Notes under the pieces: generated by a model
Told to the model about the DNA's origin: nothing
Databases searched by the model: none
Seen by the model: the letters and a program-made list of their open reading frames with translations, nothing else
Shown here: positions 36,151 to 45,474 of the stretch, piece by piece
How the letters are laid out: every line of letters begins with the position of its first letter
Numbering within the stretch: the stretch's first letter is position 1
Position numbers and translations under genes: made by a program
Origin: an uncultured Acidobacteriota bacterium
Lineage (GTDB): Bacteria; Acidobacteriota; Terriglobia; Bryobacterales; Bryobacteraceae
Reading direction: 5' to 3'
DNA: 64,000 nucleotides
NCBI GenBank assembly: GCA_902826685.1
Contig: CADEFT010000034.1
Coordinates: forward strand, 20,150 to 84,149

Positions 36151-38877
36151 TTACTCCAGCCGCAGCGCCGCCAGCGGATCGATTCGAGCCGCCCGCCGTG
36201 CCGGCAGATATCCCGCCAGGATCGCCGCGGTCAGAAGGACGATGGCGGCGATGGCCAGCGTTCCCGGATCGTTGGGCTCGGTGCCGAACAGAAACGACCG
36301 GACAAGCCGGGACCCGGTCAACGCGGCGGGCACGCTGATCGCGAGTCCCACCCCCGCCAGCACCAAAACGCGGCGCAGAACCATCCACACGACAGCGCCT
36401 CGCGGCGCCCCCAAAGCCATACGGATTCCAATCTCGCCGGACTGCCGCTCGACGGTGTAGGACATGGTTCCGTAAAGCCCCACGCATGCGATCAGCAGGG
36501 CCAGCGCGGCGAATCCCGTACAAAGTTTCGCGAACGTGATTTCCCGGCTGATCGTTCGGTCGATTTCCGCCGCCTGTGTGATCACGTTGGTGACGGGAAT
36601 GGAGGAATCCGCCTCACGCACGATCTCATGCACGTTTCTGACATGCCGGAGCGGACCGCCGGCGGTGCGAAGCGCGTAGGTGACGCCGTCGGGAGCAGCC
36701 TGGCTGACCGGAACGAACACGGTCATCGGATTGTCTTCCTTCAGCGTGCCGTGGCGCAGGTTCGCCGACACGCCCACGATTTCGAAATCGCGCTTCACGT
36801 TCACGAAGGTGATGCGCCGGCCCAGTGGATTCTCTTTTGCGAAGTAGGTTCGCGCCAGCCGTTCGCTGATGACAGCAACCGGCGTCGAGCCCGGCTGGTC
36901 GCGGTCGTCGATTTCCCGTCCGGCCAGAATCGGAATCTGCATTGTGGTGAGAAATCGCGATCCGGCGACCAGAACGCGTGCACCCTCGATGGAAACGGCG
37001 CCAAGCTTCATGGCCCCGCCGATCGTCCCGCGGGCACGGCCGGAGTTGACGATGGAAGAGTGTGAAAGCGAAGCGCCGCTCACTCCTGGGATGGCTTCGA
37101 AACGCTTGCGCAGGTCCCCGTAAAAAGTGGCGATCTCCGGGTCGCGGTGGCCGGCCTGTCGCGCATTCAACGAAAACAGAAGGACGTTCTCACGGGCGTA
37201 GCCCAGTTGGATCGAATGCAGTTTGTCGAGTGTGCGGACAAACAACCCGGCGGCGACCAGGATGAGAAAGGACATCGCGATCTGGGCGGCCACCAGAACA
37301 TGCTGCGCGCGGCGGCGAGGTCCGCCCATTCGGCCATTCTTCAGCGCGGGCATCACGTCGGGACGGGTGGATTGAATCGCGGGAGCGATCCCGAATAGCA
37401 GACCGCAAAGCACCGAGAGCGCCGCCGTCACGCCTAGAACGCTCCAGTTCAATTCCGCGTGCAGCGTAAAGTTCTCCTGCCCGTTGGAGAACAGAATGGT
37501 CAGCGTTCGCACGCCCCAAATCGCGAATAGAATTCCGAACGCTCCGCCCAGCGACCCGAGCATCACGCTCTCTGTAAGCAACTGCCGCACGATGCGGAAT
37601 CGTCCCGCTCCCAGGCTGAGCCGCACGGCCATTTCGCGGCGCCGGGCGGCGGCCCTGGCCAATAGCAGATTGGCGATGTTGGCGCACGTGATGGCGAGGA
37701 TCAAACCCACCATCGCCAGCAGCACGTACAGAGGCTTGGAATACTCGCGGCGCAAGCTCCCGAGTCCGGCGGCGCCGGGATTCAGAGTCAGCGCGGGCAG
37801 TTTGGCGCGCTCCCCGGCGGTCTTCGCCGTGGTGGCAACCCATCGATGGAACCGCGGAGCCATCAGCGCCTGTGCCTGGGCCATGCTGACTCCGGGACGC
37901 AGACGGCCCATCATTTCGATCCAGTAGAAATTTTCGTCGCTGAACGTGCGAGCCGCCCCCGCGCCGTCGACCAGCACACTCGCCTGCAGTGGAAGGTAAA
38001 GGTCCGGCGCCGCGGCCGGGTCGACTCCGAAGAATTCCGGCGGCGCAACCCCGATCACCGTGAAGGGAACGTTGTCGACGAGGATCGGCTGCCCGATCGC
38101 ACCCGGCGGTCCGCCAAAGCGGCTTTGGCTGGCGGCGAAACTGATCACTGCCACCGGCGCCGCGCCTCGACGGTCGTCCGCCGGTTCGATCAGCCGTCCC
38201 GCGGCCGGCGAAACGGCCAGACCGCTGAAATACTCGCCGGTGACGTACTCCGTTCTGGCGCTTGTGGCCTGCCCGCGAACGGCCAGGGTGCGGTTGTGGG
38301 CGTTGAAGTATCCGAAGACCGTGGAAAAGACAGCGTTCTCTTCGCGAAGCGTCTCAAACGCGCGGTAGGGAAACATGCCGGTCACCAGAGAGCCCTTGTC
38401 GCCGGGCCAAAGAACGCCTTGTACTCCGTGCACGACGTGAACCCATTCCTTGTTGGCGTTCTGGGGCGGCTGGCTATGCCAGTTGAAGACCACCAGCGAT
38501 TCGGGATCGCCCACCGGCAGCGAGCGCAACAGAATCGACTCCATCAGGCTGTAGATCGCCGTATTGGCCCCGATGCCGAGCGCCAGCGAGAGGATGGCAA
38601 GGGCGCTGAAAGCTTTGTTGCCGGCCAAGGTGCGAAAGCCATAGCGAATATCCTGGCCAAGCTCCGGCAGAAAACGTGTCATCCAAATCTCCCGCGATTG
38701 TTCGTGCATGCGCCCCACGTTGCCGAATTGCCGGCGCGCTTCCGCCCGGGCGTTTTCCGCTGTCTGGCCGCCGGCTTCGAGTTCCGCGGCTTTCTCCGCC
38801 AGGTGGAGTTCCATTTCCTCGCGCAGCGCTTGGCCGCGCCCGGCGCGATCCCGCCAATACTTGAGCCTACGCAGCAT
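36151..38877 (-). CDS. ADOP family ABC transporter permease, full length
   Basis: A 908-residue acidobacterial duplicated orphan permease. Order: an N-terminal segment with the family pattern LREEMELHLAEKAAELEAGG and ARAEARRQFGNVGRMHEQSREIWM split over residues 20-60, first membrane helix near 85 (KAFSALAILSLALGIGAN), MacB-type periplasmic domain, first FtsX domain (about 385-510: NLLLARAAARRREMAVRLSL), second periplasmic domain, second FtsX domain (about 775-900: MALGAPRGAVVWMVL) and the end PARRAARIDPLAALRLE. No ATPase is encoded beside it, as is usual for this family. The start MLRRLKYW at 38877 was chosen by comparison with the deleted copy, with GGAG upstream; an ATG at 38898 is possible. 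It has no padR of its own, but it shares the 16-nt element, so the PadR at 34553 may control it. Confidence 0.9.
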   Translation of the reverse strand: MLRRLKYWRDRAGRGQALREEMELHLAEKAAELEAGGQTAENARAEARRQFGNVGRMHEQSREIWMTRFLPELGQDIRYGFRTLAGNKAFSALAILSLALGIGANTAIYSLMESILLRSLPVGDPESLVVFNWHSQPPQNANKEWVHVVHGVQGVLWPGDKGSLVTGMFPYRAFETLREENAVFSTVFGYFNAHNRTLAVRGQATSARTEYVTGEYFSGLAVSPAAGRLIEPADDRRGAAPVAVISFAASQSRFGGPPGAIGQPILVDNVPFTVIGVAPPEFFGVDPAAAPDLYLPLQASVLVDGAGAARTFSDENFYWIEMMGRLRPGVSMAQAQALMAPRFHRWVATTAKTAGERAKLPALTLNPGAAGLGSLRREYSKPLYVLLAMVGLILAITCANIANLLLARAAARRREMAVRLSLGAGRFRIVRQLLTESVMLGSLGGAFGILFAIWGVRTLTILFSNGQENFTLHAELNWSVLGVTAALSVLCGLLFGIAPAIQSTRPDVMPALKNGRMGGPRRRAQHVLVAAQIAMSFLILVAAGLFVRTLDKLHSIQLGYARENVLLFSLNARQAGHRDPEIATFYGDLRKRFEAIPGVSGASLSHSSIVNSGRARGTIGGAMKLGAVSIEGARVLVAGSRFLTTMQIPILAGREIDDRDQPGSTPVAVISERLARTYFAKENPLGRRITFVNVKRDFEIVGVSANLRHGTLKEDNPMTVFVPVSQAAPDGVTYALRTAGGPLRHVRNVHEIVREADSSIPVTNVITQAAEIDRTISREITFAKLCTGFAALALLIACVGLYGTMSYTVERQSGEIGIRMALGAPRGAVVWMVLRRVLVLAGVGLAISVPAALTGSRLVRSFLFGTEPNDPGTLAIAAIVLLTAAILAGYLPARRAARIDPLAALRLE

Positions 38878-38902
38878 GCTCGCCACTCCGCGTCTCATGC
38901 AT

Positions 38903-38941
38903 AGAATTCTTAGCTTAAGAGGAGAAGATCGCGCGAGTCAA
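38903..38941 (-). promoter_or_regulatory. Promoter and putative PadR operator of the intact ADOP gene
   Basis: Minus strand: TTGACT (38936-38941) matches the -35 consensus at five positions. Seventeen bases later begins TTAAGCTAAGAATTCT (38918-38903), the exact element found before padR. The element would cover the -10 region, as expected for a repressor site. The permease start lies 26 bases further on. Confidence 0.5.
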
Positions 38942-38980
38942 GTTCCGCACGGATTCCACTGAAACCAGCGCATCCCGAGC

Positions 38981-39394
38981 CTAGATGACGCCACTCGACG
39001 CTACGTAGTTGGGCTGAAGGACAACGAACCGCCAGCCCCGCCGATCCTCTCGCGCCCGAGCCTCGTGTGTTGTCCGCCGCCGAACGATGGCCGATGGTGA
39101 GGGAGAGAAGTGTTCGGCAAAGCGGCGGTTGAAGTTCACCGTCTTAGCGCCTCCGCGGATGTCACGGCGGTCGAAGTCGAGGCCTTCGAGAATCCGGATT
39201 CCCATCGTCCACTGCCGCCAGCCCCGCGGATTTCCGGCGAGAGATGGAAGTTCCGTAGATCGATCTCGTATTCCCGTCTTAGTAATTCTCAGATTCTGCA
39301 GGGTGCGCACATACAGCCCGGCTCCACACAAGCCGGACGGCTCGCCGCAACGCCGCCGGTCATAGGATCGCTAAGAGGACGTGCAAGCCTGTAA
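38981..39394 (-). pseudogene. Remnant of an ADOP-type permease
   Basis: An internal piece of a third ADOP permease. Minus-strand translation gives CGAGLYVRTLQNLRITKTGI followed later by GIRILEGLDFDRRDIRGGAKTV and NRRFAEHF. The intact copy has the matching order VAAGLFVRTLDKL, PILAGREIDDRDQPGSTPV and SERLARTYFA. There is no start codon or membrane domain, and the frame degenerates toward 39000 (THEARAREDRRGWRF). It lies just upstream of the intact ADOP promoter, in the same direction, and probably records a tandem array of permease genes. Confidence 0.6.
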
Positions 39395-39504
39395 CCTTGT
39401 GGCCGGCCAGTGGCCCATGAGCGGCTATGGACCGATAGGATGCGCGGGATAAGAAGAGGCGGCCGACGCTGATCAAGCTCCTAACGGAATCAACAGTTTA
39501 CTGT

Positions 39505-39524
39505 AATGGCTCCCCTTGATGGAT
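39505..39524 (+). repeat. Degenerate direct repeat of the tRNA-Gln 3' end (possible island left end)
   Basis: The bases AATGGCTCCCC, three mismatches, then ATGGAT match 63948-63967 at 17 of 20 positions without gaps and in the same orientation. The right copy is the 3' end of a tRNA-Gln gene next to a recombinase. A further TTCGAAC, as in the T loop, follows the left copy after four extra bases. The site lies in the 158-base gap between the permease remnant and the end of the glycan operon. No gene is seen in 39401-39557. The match is imperfect, so an attachment-site origin is only a hypothesis. Confidence 0.4.
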
Positions 39525-39557
39525 GCGTTTCGAACTGTTCCGTTGCAAATGCAGGGG

Positions 39558-41222
39558 TTAGGCGCGCGATGATCTGGGTCTGGAATCACGCCCGTCCCGA
39601 TCTCTGATTGGTGGTTGGTTTACAGATGCCTCAACCGTCGGATCCGCTCCTATGCCACCTGTAGTGGAACTCCGGAGCACGGCGGACAAGCCTCTTGGGA
39701 CAGCAAATAAGTCGCCGGCCGAAAGCCCCGAACTGAGTAGCCTCGCGCCAATGGTTCGAATACCTGGGGTGTTGCTATCGTTTGAATCGCTTCGGGATTG
39801 ACAAAGGACCTCAGCACCGCCGAATGCAATCATCCGGGGTTCGAGCGCGCGCCAATACGCCTCGTCCACCGTCCGCCTGTAGGCACGCACGAGACGTTCG
39901 AATACTCGGCAGGCGAGCGTGACCACTCCTCGGGAAAAGCCGTGCAGTATGTAATGTGCCATCAGGCAACCCAGGTCGTAGGCGCGATCACCCCTGCTCG
40001 CGCTCAGCTCGAGATCGATAACGCCCACACCTATTGAGCCAATGCGGATGTTCTTTGGGACGCAATCGAGATGAACGAAGCCAAGTTCCAGCGATTGGTC
40101 GCTCCAGGTGTAAAGCTTGCCCAGATTCGTTTGTACCGACTCGTCAAGTCCCGTGGTCCTGACTGCCAGCATTCGCCGCCAATGGGCAACATCCGCGTCC
40201 GCGTCGCCCCACAGAGGGGAGATCTCGCGGCCATGAAGAGCCGCGAGCGCGCCTCCGATGGCCTCGGCGGAGTGCGGATCGAACACTCCGCGATCCAATT
40301 GCGACTGCAGAGAAGTGCCGGACGGGCAAACCTCGCTTAGAACGAGCGTTCGCGACTCCTTGTCGAACCACACCACCTCTGGCAGTTCAATGCCATCCAC
40401 GCGGCCCAAGCGACGAATCGCCCGCCGCTCTACGCCGATGCGTGCGGCTGGCTTGGGGAGTGCCCGATCACCAACCGTGCCAGCGTCGATCGTGTCTCCC
40501 GCGTCCTTCACAAAGACTACTTGACCGCTGGTGAACTCGACACGAACTACTGGGTCCAGCTTACCCCTGTGCACACAGCCGATCTCGCGCGCATCACCCA
40601 ATTCCCATTGGGACACCAGCGTTCTCGCTCGGTCAATGGCGGCGTCGTCCATTTCGCGGAGTCCCTCCCGGCACGTGTTCCACACGGTCTGCTTTTGCAC
40701 GGGGCTTAAGTGCGCCGGCAGGGAATTTAGGAAACCTGCGCGGCCTGCCGGGCCTGCGCGCAAAGCATCCCGCAGATCTGTTGCTCGCACTGGCAAGCCA
40801 CCCGTTCGCGCAGCTACAACTGATGCTTTGACTTCATGACTGGTGCTTAGCGTCGACAGTGCGGAAAAGCGTGGGTCACTGCGTGCATGGTCGGTTTCTC
40901 CCAGGCAGAACAGCAGCGAGTCCCCTGGCTGGCAACGCCCGAAGTACGCCAGCGCATGTTCAATGGCCGTCCGGGGCGCGATTTCCACCCGGACGCGCGG
41001 CAGGCCAGACAAAAAGATCTCCCAAACCCGCTGCGATACGTCCGGTCCCATGACCTTGGTTGTACCGCGGAGACTACGGCTCCGGTTTGAGACGACCACA
41101 ACAACTTCGTCCACATCTGGCCGCGATGCAAGTTCCTGGACGGCCGCGAAATGGGCGGCGTGAGGGGGCCGAAATGCGCCCGGAAACAGCGCAATCCTCC
41201 GGCCGTTAGCTGTGTGGTTCAT
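39558..41222 (-). CDS. Nucleotidyltransferase-kinase fusion (HxxH cytidylyl/adenylyltransferase + APH/choline-kinase-like)
   Basis: A 554-residue two-domain protein and the last gene of the glycan operon. The N-terminal domain (about 8-175) is a HIGH-superfamily nucleotidyltransferase: PGAFRPPHAAHF holds the HxxH motif and VRATDLRDALRAG resembles the C-terminal ISSTxxR-type motif. The second domain (about 215-480) is an APH/choline-kinase-like phosphotransferase: HLDCVPKN is the catalytic loop (HxDxxxxN) and VIDLELSASRGDRAYDLG carries the metal-binding Asp. The pairing suggests a substrate is phosphorylated and then activated with a nucleotide, as in HldE or the LicA/LicC phosphocholine route. 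The last 60 or so residues look disordered. Start: ATG 41222, eight bases after the receptor stop, with GAGG overlapping that stop. The substrate is unknown. Confidence 0.8.
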   Translation of the reverse strand: MNHTANGRRIALFPGAFRPPHAAHFAAVQELASRPDVDEVVVVVSNRSRSLRGTTKVMGPDVSQRVWEIFLSGLPRVRVEIAPRTAIEHALAYFGRCQPGDSLLFCLGETDHARSDPRFSALSTLSTSHEVKASVVAARTGGLPVRATDLRDALRAGPAGRAGFLNSLPAHLSPVQKQTVWNTCREGLREMDDAAIDRARTLVSQWELGDAREIGCVHRGKLDPVVRVEFTSGQVVFVKDAGDTIDAGTVGDRALPKPAARIGVERRAIRRLGRVDGIELPEVVWFDKESRTLVLSEVCPSGTSLQSQLDRGVFDPHSAEAIGGALAALHGREISPLWGDADADVAHWRRMLAVRTTGLDESVQTNLGKLYTWSDQSLELGFVHLDCVPKNIRIGSIGVGVIDLELSASRGDRAYDLGCLMAHYILHGFSRGVVTLACRVFERLVRAYRRTVDEAYWRALEPRMIAFGGAEVLCQSRSDSNDSNTPGIRTIGARLLSSGLSAGDLFAVPRGLSAVLRSSTTGGIGADPTVEASVNQPPIRDRDGRDSRPRSSRA

Positions 41223-41230
41223 CGCCAGCC

Positions 41231-43687
41231 TCAAAACCGGTAGCGGAGCGAGAGCTGGGCTGTCCGCGGAGCGAGCGCCTGATTCGGTCGACCAAAAAAT
41301 GGCGAAGTTACGACACCGACGAACGTTGTGTAGTTCGTGCGGTTCAGCAAGTTGAAGGCGTCGAAATTCAGGTCCAAATTGCGTGAGGATCCGCTCCGGT
41401 CGACGATCCTGGGCAGGCGGAACGATTTCGAAAGCCGGAGATCAGCGGTGAACCAACCCGGGCCCTGACCAGTATTGCGTGTGGTCCCTGCGGGCCGGTC
41501 GGTGACCTGGGAATCTCCGTTGTCGTCGCGCCCGGTCGTGATATCAAAAGGCGCGCCCGAGGCGGCGCTGATGATGAGGCCCGCGCGGTAACCCTTCGAG
41601 AAGTCGAATGTCGCAGTGGTTTGAAGACGGTGACGATTGTCGTAGTCGGACCGGCCCCATTCGGCCGCGAGGCTGCGCGAATTGGCTGGAAACAGGAAGG
41701 GTCCGCCGGTATCATCGAGGGTGCGGGAAAGGGTGTACTGCATCGTGCCGGAAAACCACTTGCCCAAAGCTCCGCGCAGAGTGAGGGCAAGCGCATTGCT
41801 ACGCAGTCGCGCGGTTGACTCCACCTGATGGGTGAAAGGAGCGGTCGAGATGTTGCGGGCGCGCAGTAGGTTGTCCCCGCGCAGATACTGATACTCGGAA
41901 GTAAGCGTAACGCGCCTGATGAGTTCCCGCTCAAGGGCAATGCTCGCTTGGGTGAGCCGCGGAAGCGACAGGTTCGTCATTCGCCAGACCGTGTTGTTCG
42001 CCGTCGTGCCGCCGTTGGTCACCAGTTCGCGCAGGCGATTGCCATCCCAGAGCAGAGTCCGCCGCCGGATGTCCTCGGTGACGCGCTCATGAAAGACGCC
42101 CGCTCCGCCGCGCACGACTGTCTTTGGGCCGAGCGTCCAGGCGAAGCCCGCACGCGGGGCAAATCCGTTACGGCCGGCAACGTCGGATTGCCAACTGTAG
42201 CGTATCCCGTAGGTGATGCTCAGCGATTGCCGCGCGCGCCACTCGTCCTGGGCGAAACCGAAGGCTTCGTGTTGTCGAAGCGTGACGCCCGGGTCACCTT
42301 GGTTGATGCGGAACAAGAAGGGCTCATTTCTGGCGAAGGCCGTAAGACTGGCAAACTCGTAGGTGCCGCCAAAATTCGAGCCTTCGAGTGAACGATAGAA
42401 TGCCGGCCGGGCTTCGGCGCCGAACCGAAGCGCGTGGGAGCCCACGCCGATGCTGGAGATATTCTGCAGGCGCAGCGTCGCTTCCGTCCGAGTGCGAAAC
42501 GTCTGGGCGGCTCCCCCAGTAAAAGCACCATGCACCACCCACGCGGGCCCGATCGGAAGCAATCCGCGCGCGGCTTCTTCGCGGGCCGCCACGACGCGAA
42601 AATCGTTCAGGACTCTTCCTCCGATCAAGCCACGGTCGGAGAACTGCACGCGGTAGTTGTTTACCGATGAGGCAACACCTTGTGAGGGAAGCTTGAGCCC
42701 GCCCGCGCCCCGATTGTTCTCGCTCTCGTCCAGATAGCTGAACAGGAGCAGCCGGGTACGGGATTCACCACGATCCTCCAACCGCCCAAGGAAACGCGTC
42801 CGGCGCTCGGGCACCGGCACGTTTCGAACGAAGGGGCCGTCCAAGGTTAAGGCGTTGACGACGGCGTTCTCGTTGTTTCGGTAGTGTTCGGCGTTGAGGA
42901 AAAAGGTGGTACGCCGACCAAGCAGAGGGCCACCGATGCCCAGATCAATCAATGTGCGCCGGAGATCGGGGCGAATTGGGGCAAAGGCGTTGCGTGCGTC
43001 GAAAGCCGAGTCCCGCACGGCGAATCCCAAAGTGCCCTTGTAGCGCCGCGTGGACGGCTCCTCCGTGTAGACCTCAATTCTTGCCTTGCCGGGGCGGCGA
43101 AATTGGAGCGAATAAGGGTTCCGATTCACGCGGATCCGGCGAATCGACTGGGCAGTTAAGGACGATGCGCTGGTTTCCATTCCGTCGACCGTGATGTTGA
43201 GACCTTCGGCGCCCTGAACGGCGGAAGATACAAATCCGGCGACGGCACTCAACGGATTCTGGGCCGGCGCCGGTAAGGCCGCTAGCGTGTCTTCGTCAAA
43301 GTTCAAGCGATCAGCATTGCGATCGGACCCGACCGATTCCTCCTCCACCCTGCTGGTTGCCGCAGCGACCGTGACGGACTCCGCCGCGGCGGCGGGCTTC
43401 AGCCGAAAGTGGAGTTCAATATTCATGTTTAGAATGCTGACCTGCTTTTCCTCGGGCGCCATCGATCTGGCTTCGACGCGCAGTACATAGCTGCCCGCCG
43501 GGAGCCGATCAAGAACATATCGCCCGTCGTCACCGCTACTAGCTTCAATTCGCACCGGACCGGTCAACGTGAGTTTCGCCTGGGGCACGGCGGCGCCCGA
43601 GGAGTCCGTTACGACTCCGCGAAGTGCATTCGTGTCTTGCGCCGCGACAGCAAGTGTCGCCAGAAGCCATGCAATCCAGAGCTTCAC
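41231..43687 (-). CDS. Oar-like TonB-dependent receptor inside the glycan operon
   Basis: An outer-membrane protein of 818 residues, shorter than the one at 30990-34391. It has a signal peptide (IAWLLATLAVAAQ), a carboxypeptidase regulatory-like domain (about 20-110: GVVTDSSGAAVPQAKLTL), a plug-like region (about 130-220: NPLSAVAGFVSSAVQG, LNITVDGMETSASS) and a barrel ending in LSLRYRF. Translation starts at GTG 43687, which overlaps the exporter's stop (GTGA), behind GGAGG. Coupling of a receptor to an exporter and glycosyltransferases is unusual; it suggests an outer-membrane step for the product of this operon, either re-uptake or passage outward. Confidence 0.9.
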   Translation of the reverse strand: MKLWIAWLLATLAVAAQDTNALRGVVTDSSGAAVPQAKLTLTGPVRIEASSGDDGRYVLDRLPAGSYVLRVEARSMAPEEKQVSILNMNIELHFRLKPAAAAESVTVAAATSRVEEESVGSDRNADRLNFDEDTLAALPAPAQNPLSAVAGFVSSAVQGAEGLNITVDGMETSASSLTAQSIRRIRVNRNPYSLQFRRPGKARIEVYTEEPSTRRYKGTLGFAVRDSAFDARNAFAPIRPDLRRTLIDLGIGGPLLGRRTTFFLNAEHYRNNENAVVNALTLDGPFVRNVPVPERRTRFLGRLEDRGESRTRLLLFSYLDESENNRGAGGLKLPSQGVASSVNNYRVQFSDRGLIGGRVLNDFRVVAAREEAARGLLPIGPAWVVHGAFTGGAAQTFRTRTEATLRLQNISSIGVGSHALRFGAEARPAFYRSLEGSNFGGTYEFASLTAFARNEPFLFRINQGDPGVTLRQHEAFGFAQDEWRARQSLSITYGIRYSWQSDVAGRNGFAPRAGFAWTLGPKTVVRGGAGVFHERVTEDIRRRTLLWDGNRLRELVTNGGTTANNTVWRMTNLSLPRLTQASIALERELIRRVTLTSEYQYLRGDNLLRARNISTAPFTHQVESTARLRSNALALTLRGALGKWFSGTMQYTLSRTLDDTGGPFLFPANSRSLAAEWGRSDYDNRHRLQTTATFDFSKGYRAGLIISAASGAPFDITTGRDDNGDSQVTDRPAGTTRNTGQGPGWFTADLRLSKSFRLPRIVDRSGSSRNLDLNFDAFNLLNRTNYTTFVGVVTSPFFGRPNQALAPRTAQLSLRYRF

Positions 43688-45474
43688 GATGGCACCTCCT
43701 GGACGGTTTGAGCGTTGAGTAGGATGCTGTAGAGCCCGCGTTGTTGCAGCAGTTCCGCATGGGTACCTGACTCCACAATGGCGCCACGGTCCAAAACCAG
43801 AATCCGATCAAACGCCCGCATATCGTGAAAGTGGTGGGCGATCACGATCGTGGTTCGACGGCTTCGCGCGATGGCCGCATGAATCAAGGCCGAGGATTCC
43901 GCGTCCACCGCGGAAGTAGGCTCGTCCAGGAGCAGAATTGACGGATTCGTGAGCAGCGCCCGCGCCAGGCAGAGCCGTTGGCGTTGTCCGCCCGACAGCG
44001 TGGAACCCCGTTCCCCGATAGTGGTGTCGTATCCATCGGGCAAGGCTTGGATGAAGTCATGTGCGGCGGCCGCGCGTGCTGCCTGTTCGATCTGGGCAGG
44101 GTTGGCGCCGGGTGCGCCGTAGGCGATATTCTCCGCGATGGTGGAGCCGAGAAGCAGCGAGTCTTGGAGCACAACCCCGAACTGCCGCCGGTAGGAGGCA
44201 CTGTCGAACTCCACTATCGGCTGCCCATCAACCAGGATGTCGCCATTTTGCGGAGCTTGCATGCGGAGCAGAAGTGCGGCCAGTGTCGATTTTCCAGCGC
44301 CGGAAGAACCCACCAGAGCGATCCGCTCGCCGGCGCGAATAGAGAACGAAAGGTTTTGCAACACCGGGACAGCGCCGGACTCATAGGCGAATGTCACCGA
44401 ACGGAACTCCATGTCGCCCCGAAGGCTGCTGACTGGCCGGCCACCGTCATAACCCGAATCCGGCTCCATTCGAAGAATCTGTTCAATGCGCTCGGCGCTG
44501 ATCCGGGCTTTGGCCAGTTGGGTGCTCAGCTTCGCAAGATTGCGAAGGGGTTTGTACAGGTTCGATAGATAGGAAAGGAAGATGAGCAGGTCGCCTGGAG
44601 TGATCTGCTTGTGCGCGGCCATCAGGCCGCCCAGAAGCAGGGCGCCACTTACCCCTGCGGCGTTCACGATTTCCATCGCGCGCGAACTGGCGGCTTCCGT
44701 CCTCGCAGTCAGGACGCTCTGGTCAAGCGTTCGCGCACTCTCAGCCGTGAACTTCTCACCTTCTTCCCGCTCCCGGGCAAACGCGCGAACTAAAGTATTG
44801 ACGTGCAGCATCTCGGCGATTCGGGCGGCAACGTGCCCTTCGCTTTCCCTCTGCCTTCGAGCGGAGGCTTTTCCGCGGCGGTAAATGGTGAAGACAGTAA
44901 AGGCCAGCACGGGGAGCGTGACGGCCAAAATGGAGGCGAGCCGTATGTTCACGACGGCGAGCACAACGCACATTCCACAAATGGTGAGGAGATAACCGCC
45001 TGCTTCAAGCAGGGCTCCCGACAGAGCGTCTTTCAGAACCCCAGTGTCGGCGGTCACTTTGTGTAGGAGTTCGCCTGTGCGCGACCGCTGATGAAACGTC
45101 AAAGACAGCCGCTGCAGGTGGCCAAACAGCGTACTGCGCAACTCGTGCACCATCTGAAAACCAATCTTCGAAGTTACGAATACCTGCAAGTACGACAGTG
45201 CACCCTTGAGCATCGCTATCCCGAAGGCGAGTCCAGCCAGAGCCGCGACACTTGTTTCCACGCTTCCTGACCAACCCGGAAGCCAGGCAAGCGGTGGCGG
45301 CCACGGCCTTTCGAGCAAGACATTGTCGACCAATAACTTGATGGGCCACGGAGCGAGGAGTTCAGCCGCCGAGAACCCGAGCATCGCGCCGGCGGCCAAA
45401 GCGAATCCACGCACGTGGCGCCGTAACGGGGCCTGGAGCACGGCACGAAAATGACGCAAGTTCAGTTCGCCCAC
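43684..45474 (-). CDS. MsbA-type ABC exporter (fused membrane and ATPase domains)
   Basis: A 596-residue half-transporter that would act as a homodimer. The membrane domain (about 20-310) has six hydrophobic helices and the type I exporter text SLTFHQRSRTGELLHKVTAD. The ATPase domain (about 345-580) has Walker A GSSGAGKSTL near 387, the signature LSGGQRQRLCLARALL, Walker B ILLLDEPTSAVD with its catalytic Glu, and the switch His in VIAHHFHDM. Relatives export lipid A, lipid-linked sugars or cyclic glucans. The start is GTG 45474 behind GGAGG, overlapping the deacetylase gene by 13 bases. It is the likely inner-membrane exporter for the product of this operon. Confidence 0.93.
   Translation of the reverse strand: MGELNLRHFRAVLQAPLRRHVRGFALAAGAMLGFSAAELLAPWPIKLLVDNVLLERPWPPPLAWLPGWSGSVETSVAALAGLAFGIAMLKGALSYLQVFVTSKIGFQMVHELRSTLFGHLQRLSLTFHQRSRTGELLHKVTADTGVLKDALSGALLEAGGYLLTICGMCVVLAVVNIRLASILAVTLPVLAFTVFTIYRRGKASARRQRESEGHVAARIAEMLHVNTLVRAFAREREEGEKFTAESARTLDQSVLTARTEAASSRAMEIVNAAGVSGALLLGGLMAAHKQITPGDLLIFLSYLSNLYKPLRNLAKLSTQLAKARISAERIEQILRMEPDSGYDGGRPVSSLRGDMEFRSVTFAYESGAVPVLQNLSFSIRAGERIALVGSSGAGKSTLAALLLRMQAPQNGDILVDGQPIVEFDSASYRRQFGVVLQDSLLLGSTIAENIAYGAPGANPAQIEQAARAAAAHDFIQALPDGYDTTIGERGSTLSGGQRQRLCLARALLTNPSILLLDEPTSAVDAESSALIHAAIARSRRTTIVIAHHFHDMRAFDRILVLDRGAIVESGTHAELLQQRGLYSILLNAQTVQEVPS

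Noticed and set aside
36151..37065. Plus-strand open frames running on from the decayed membrane gene
   Set aside because: Beyond 36150 they are antisense to the intact ADOP permease. Only the part up to 36150 has recognisable membrane-protein text.
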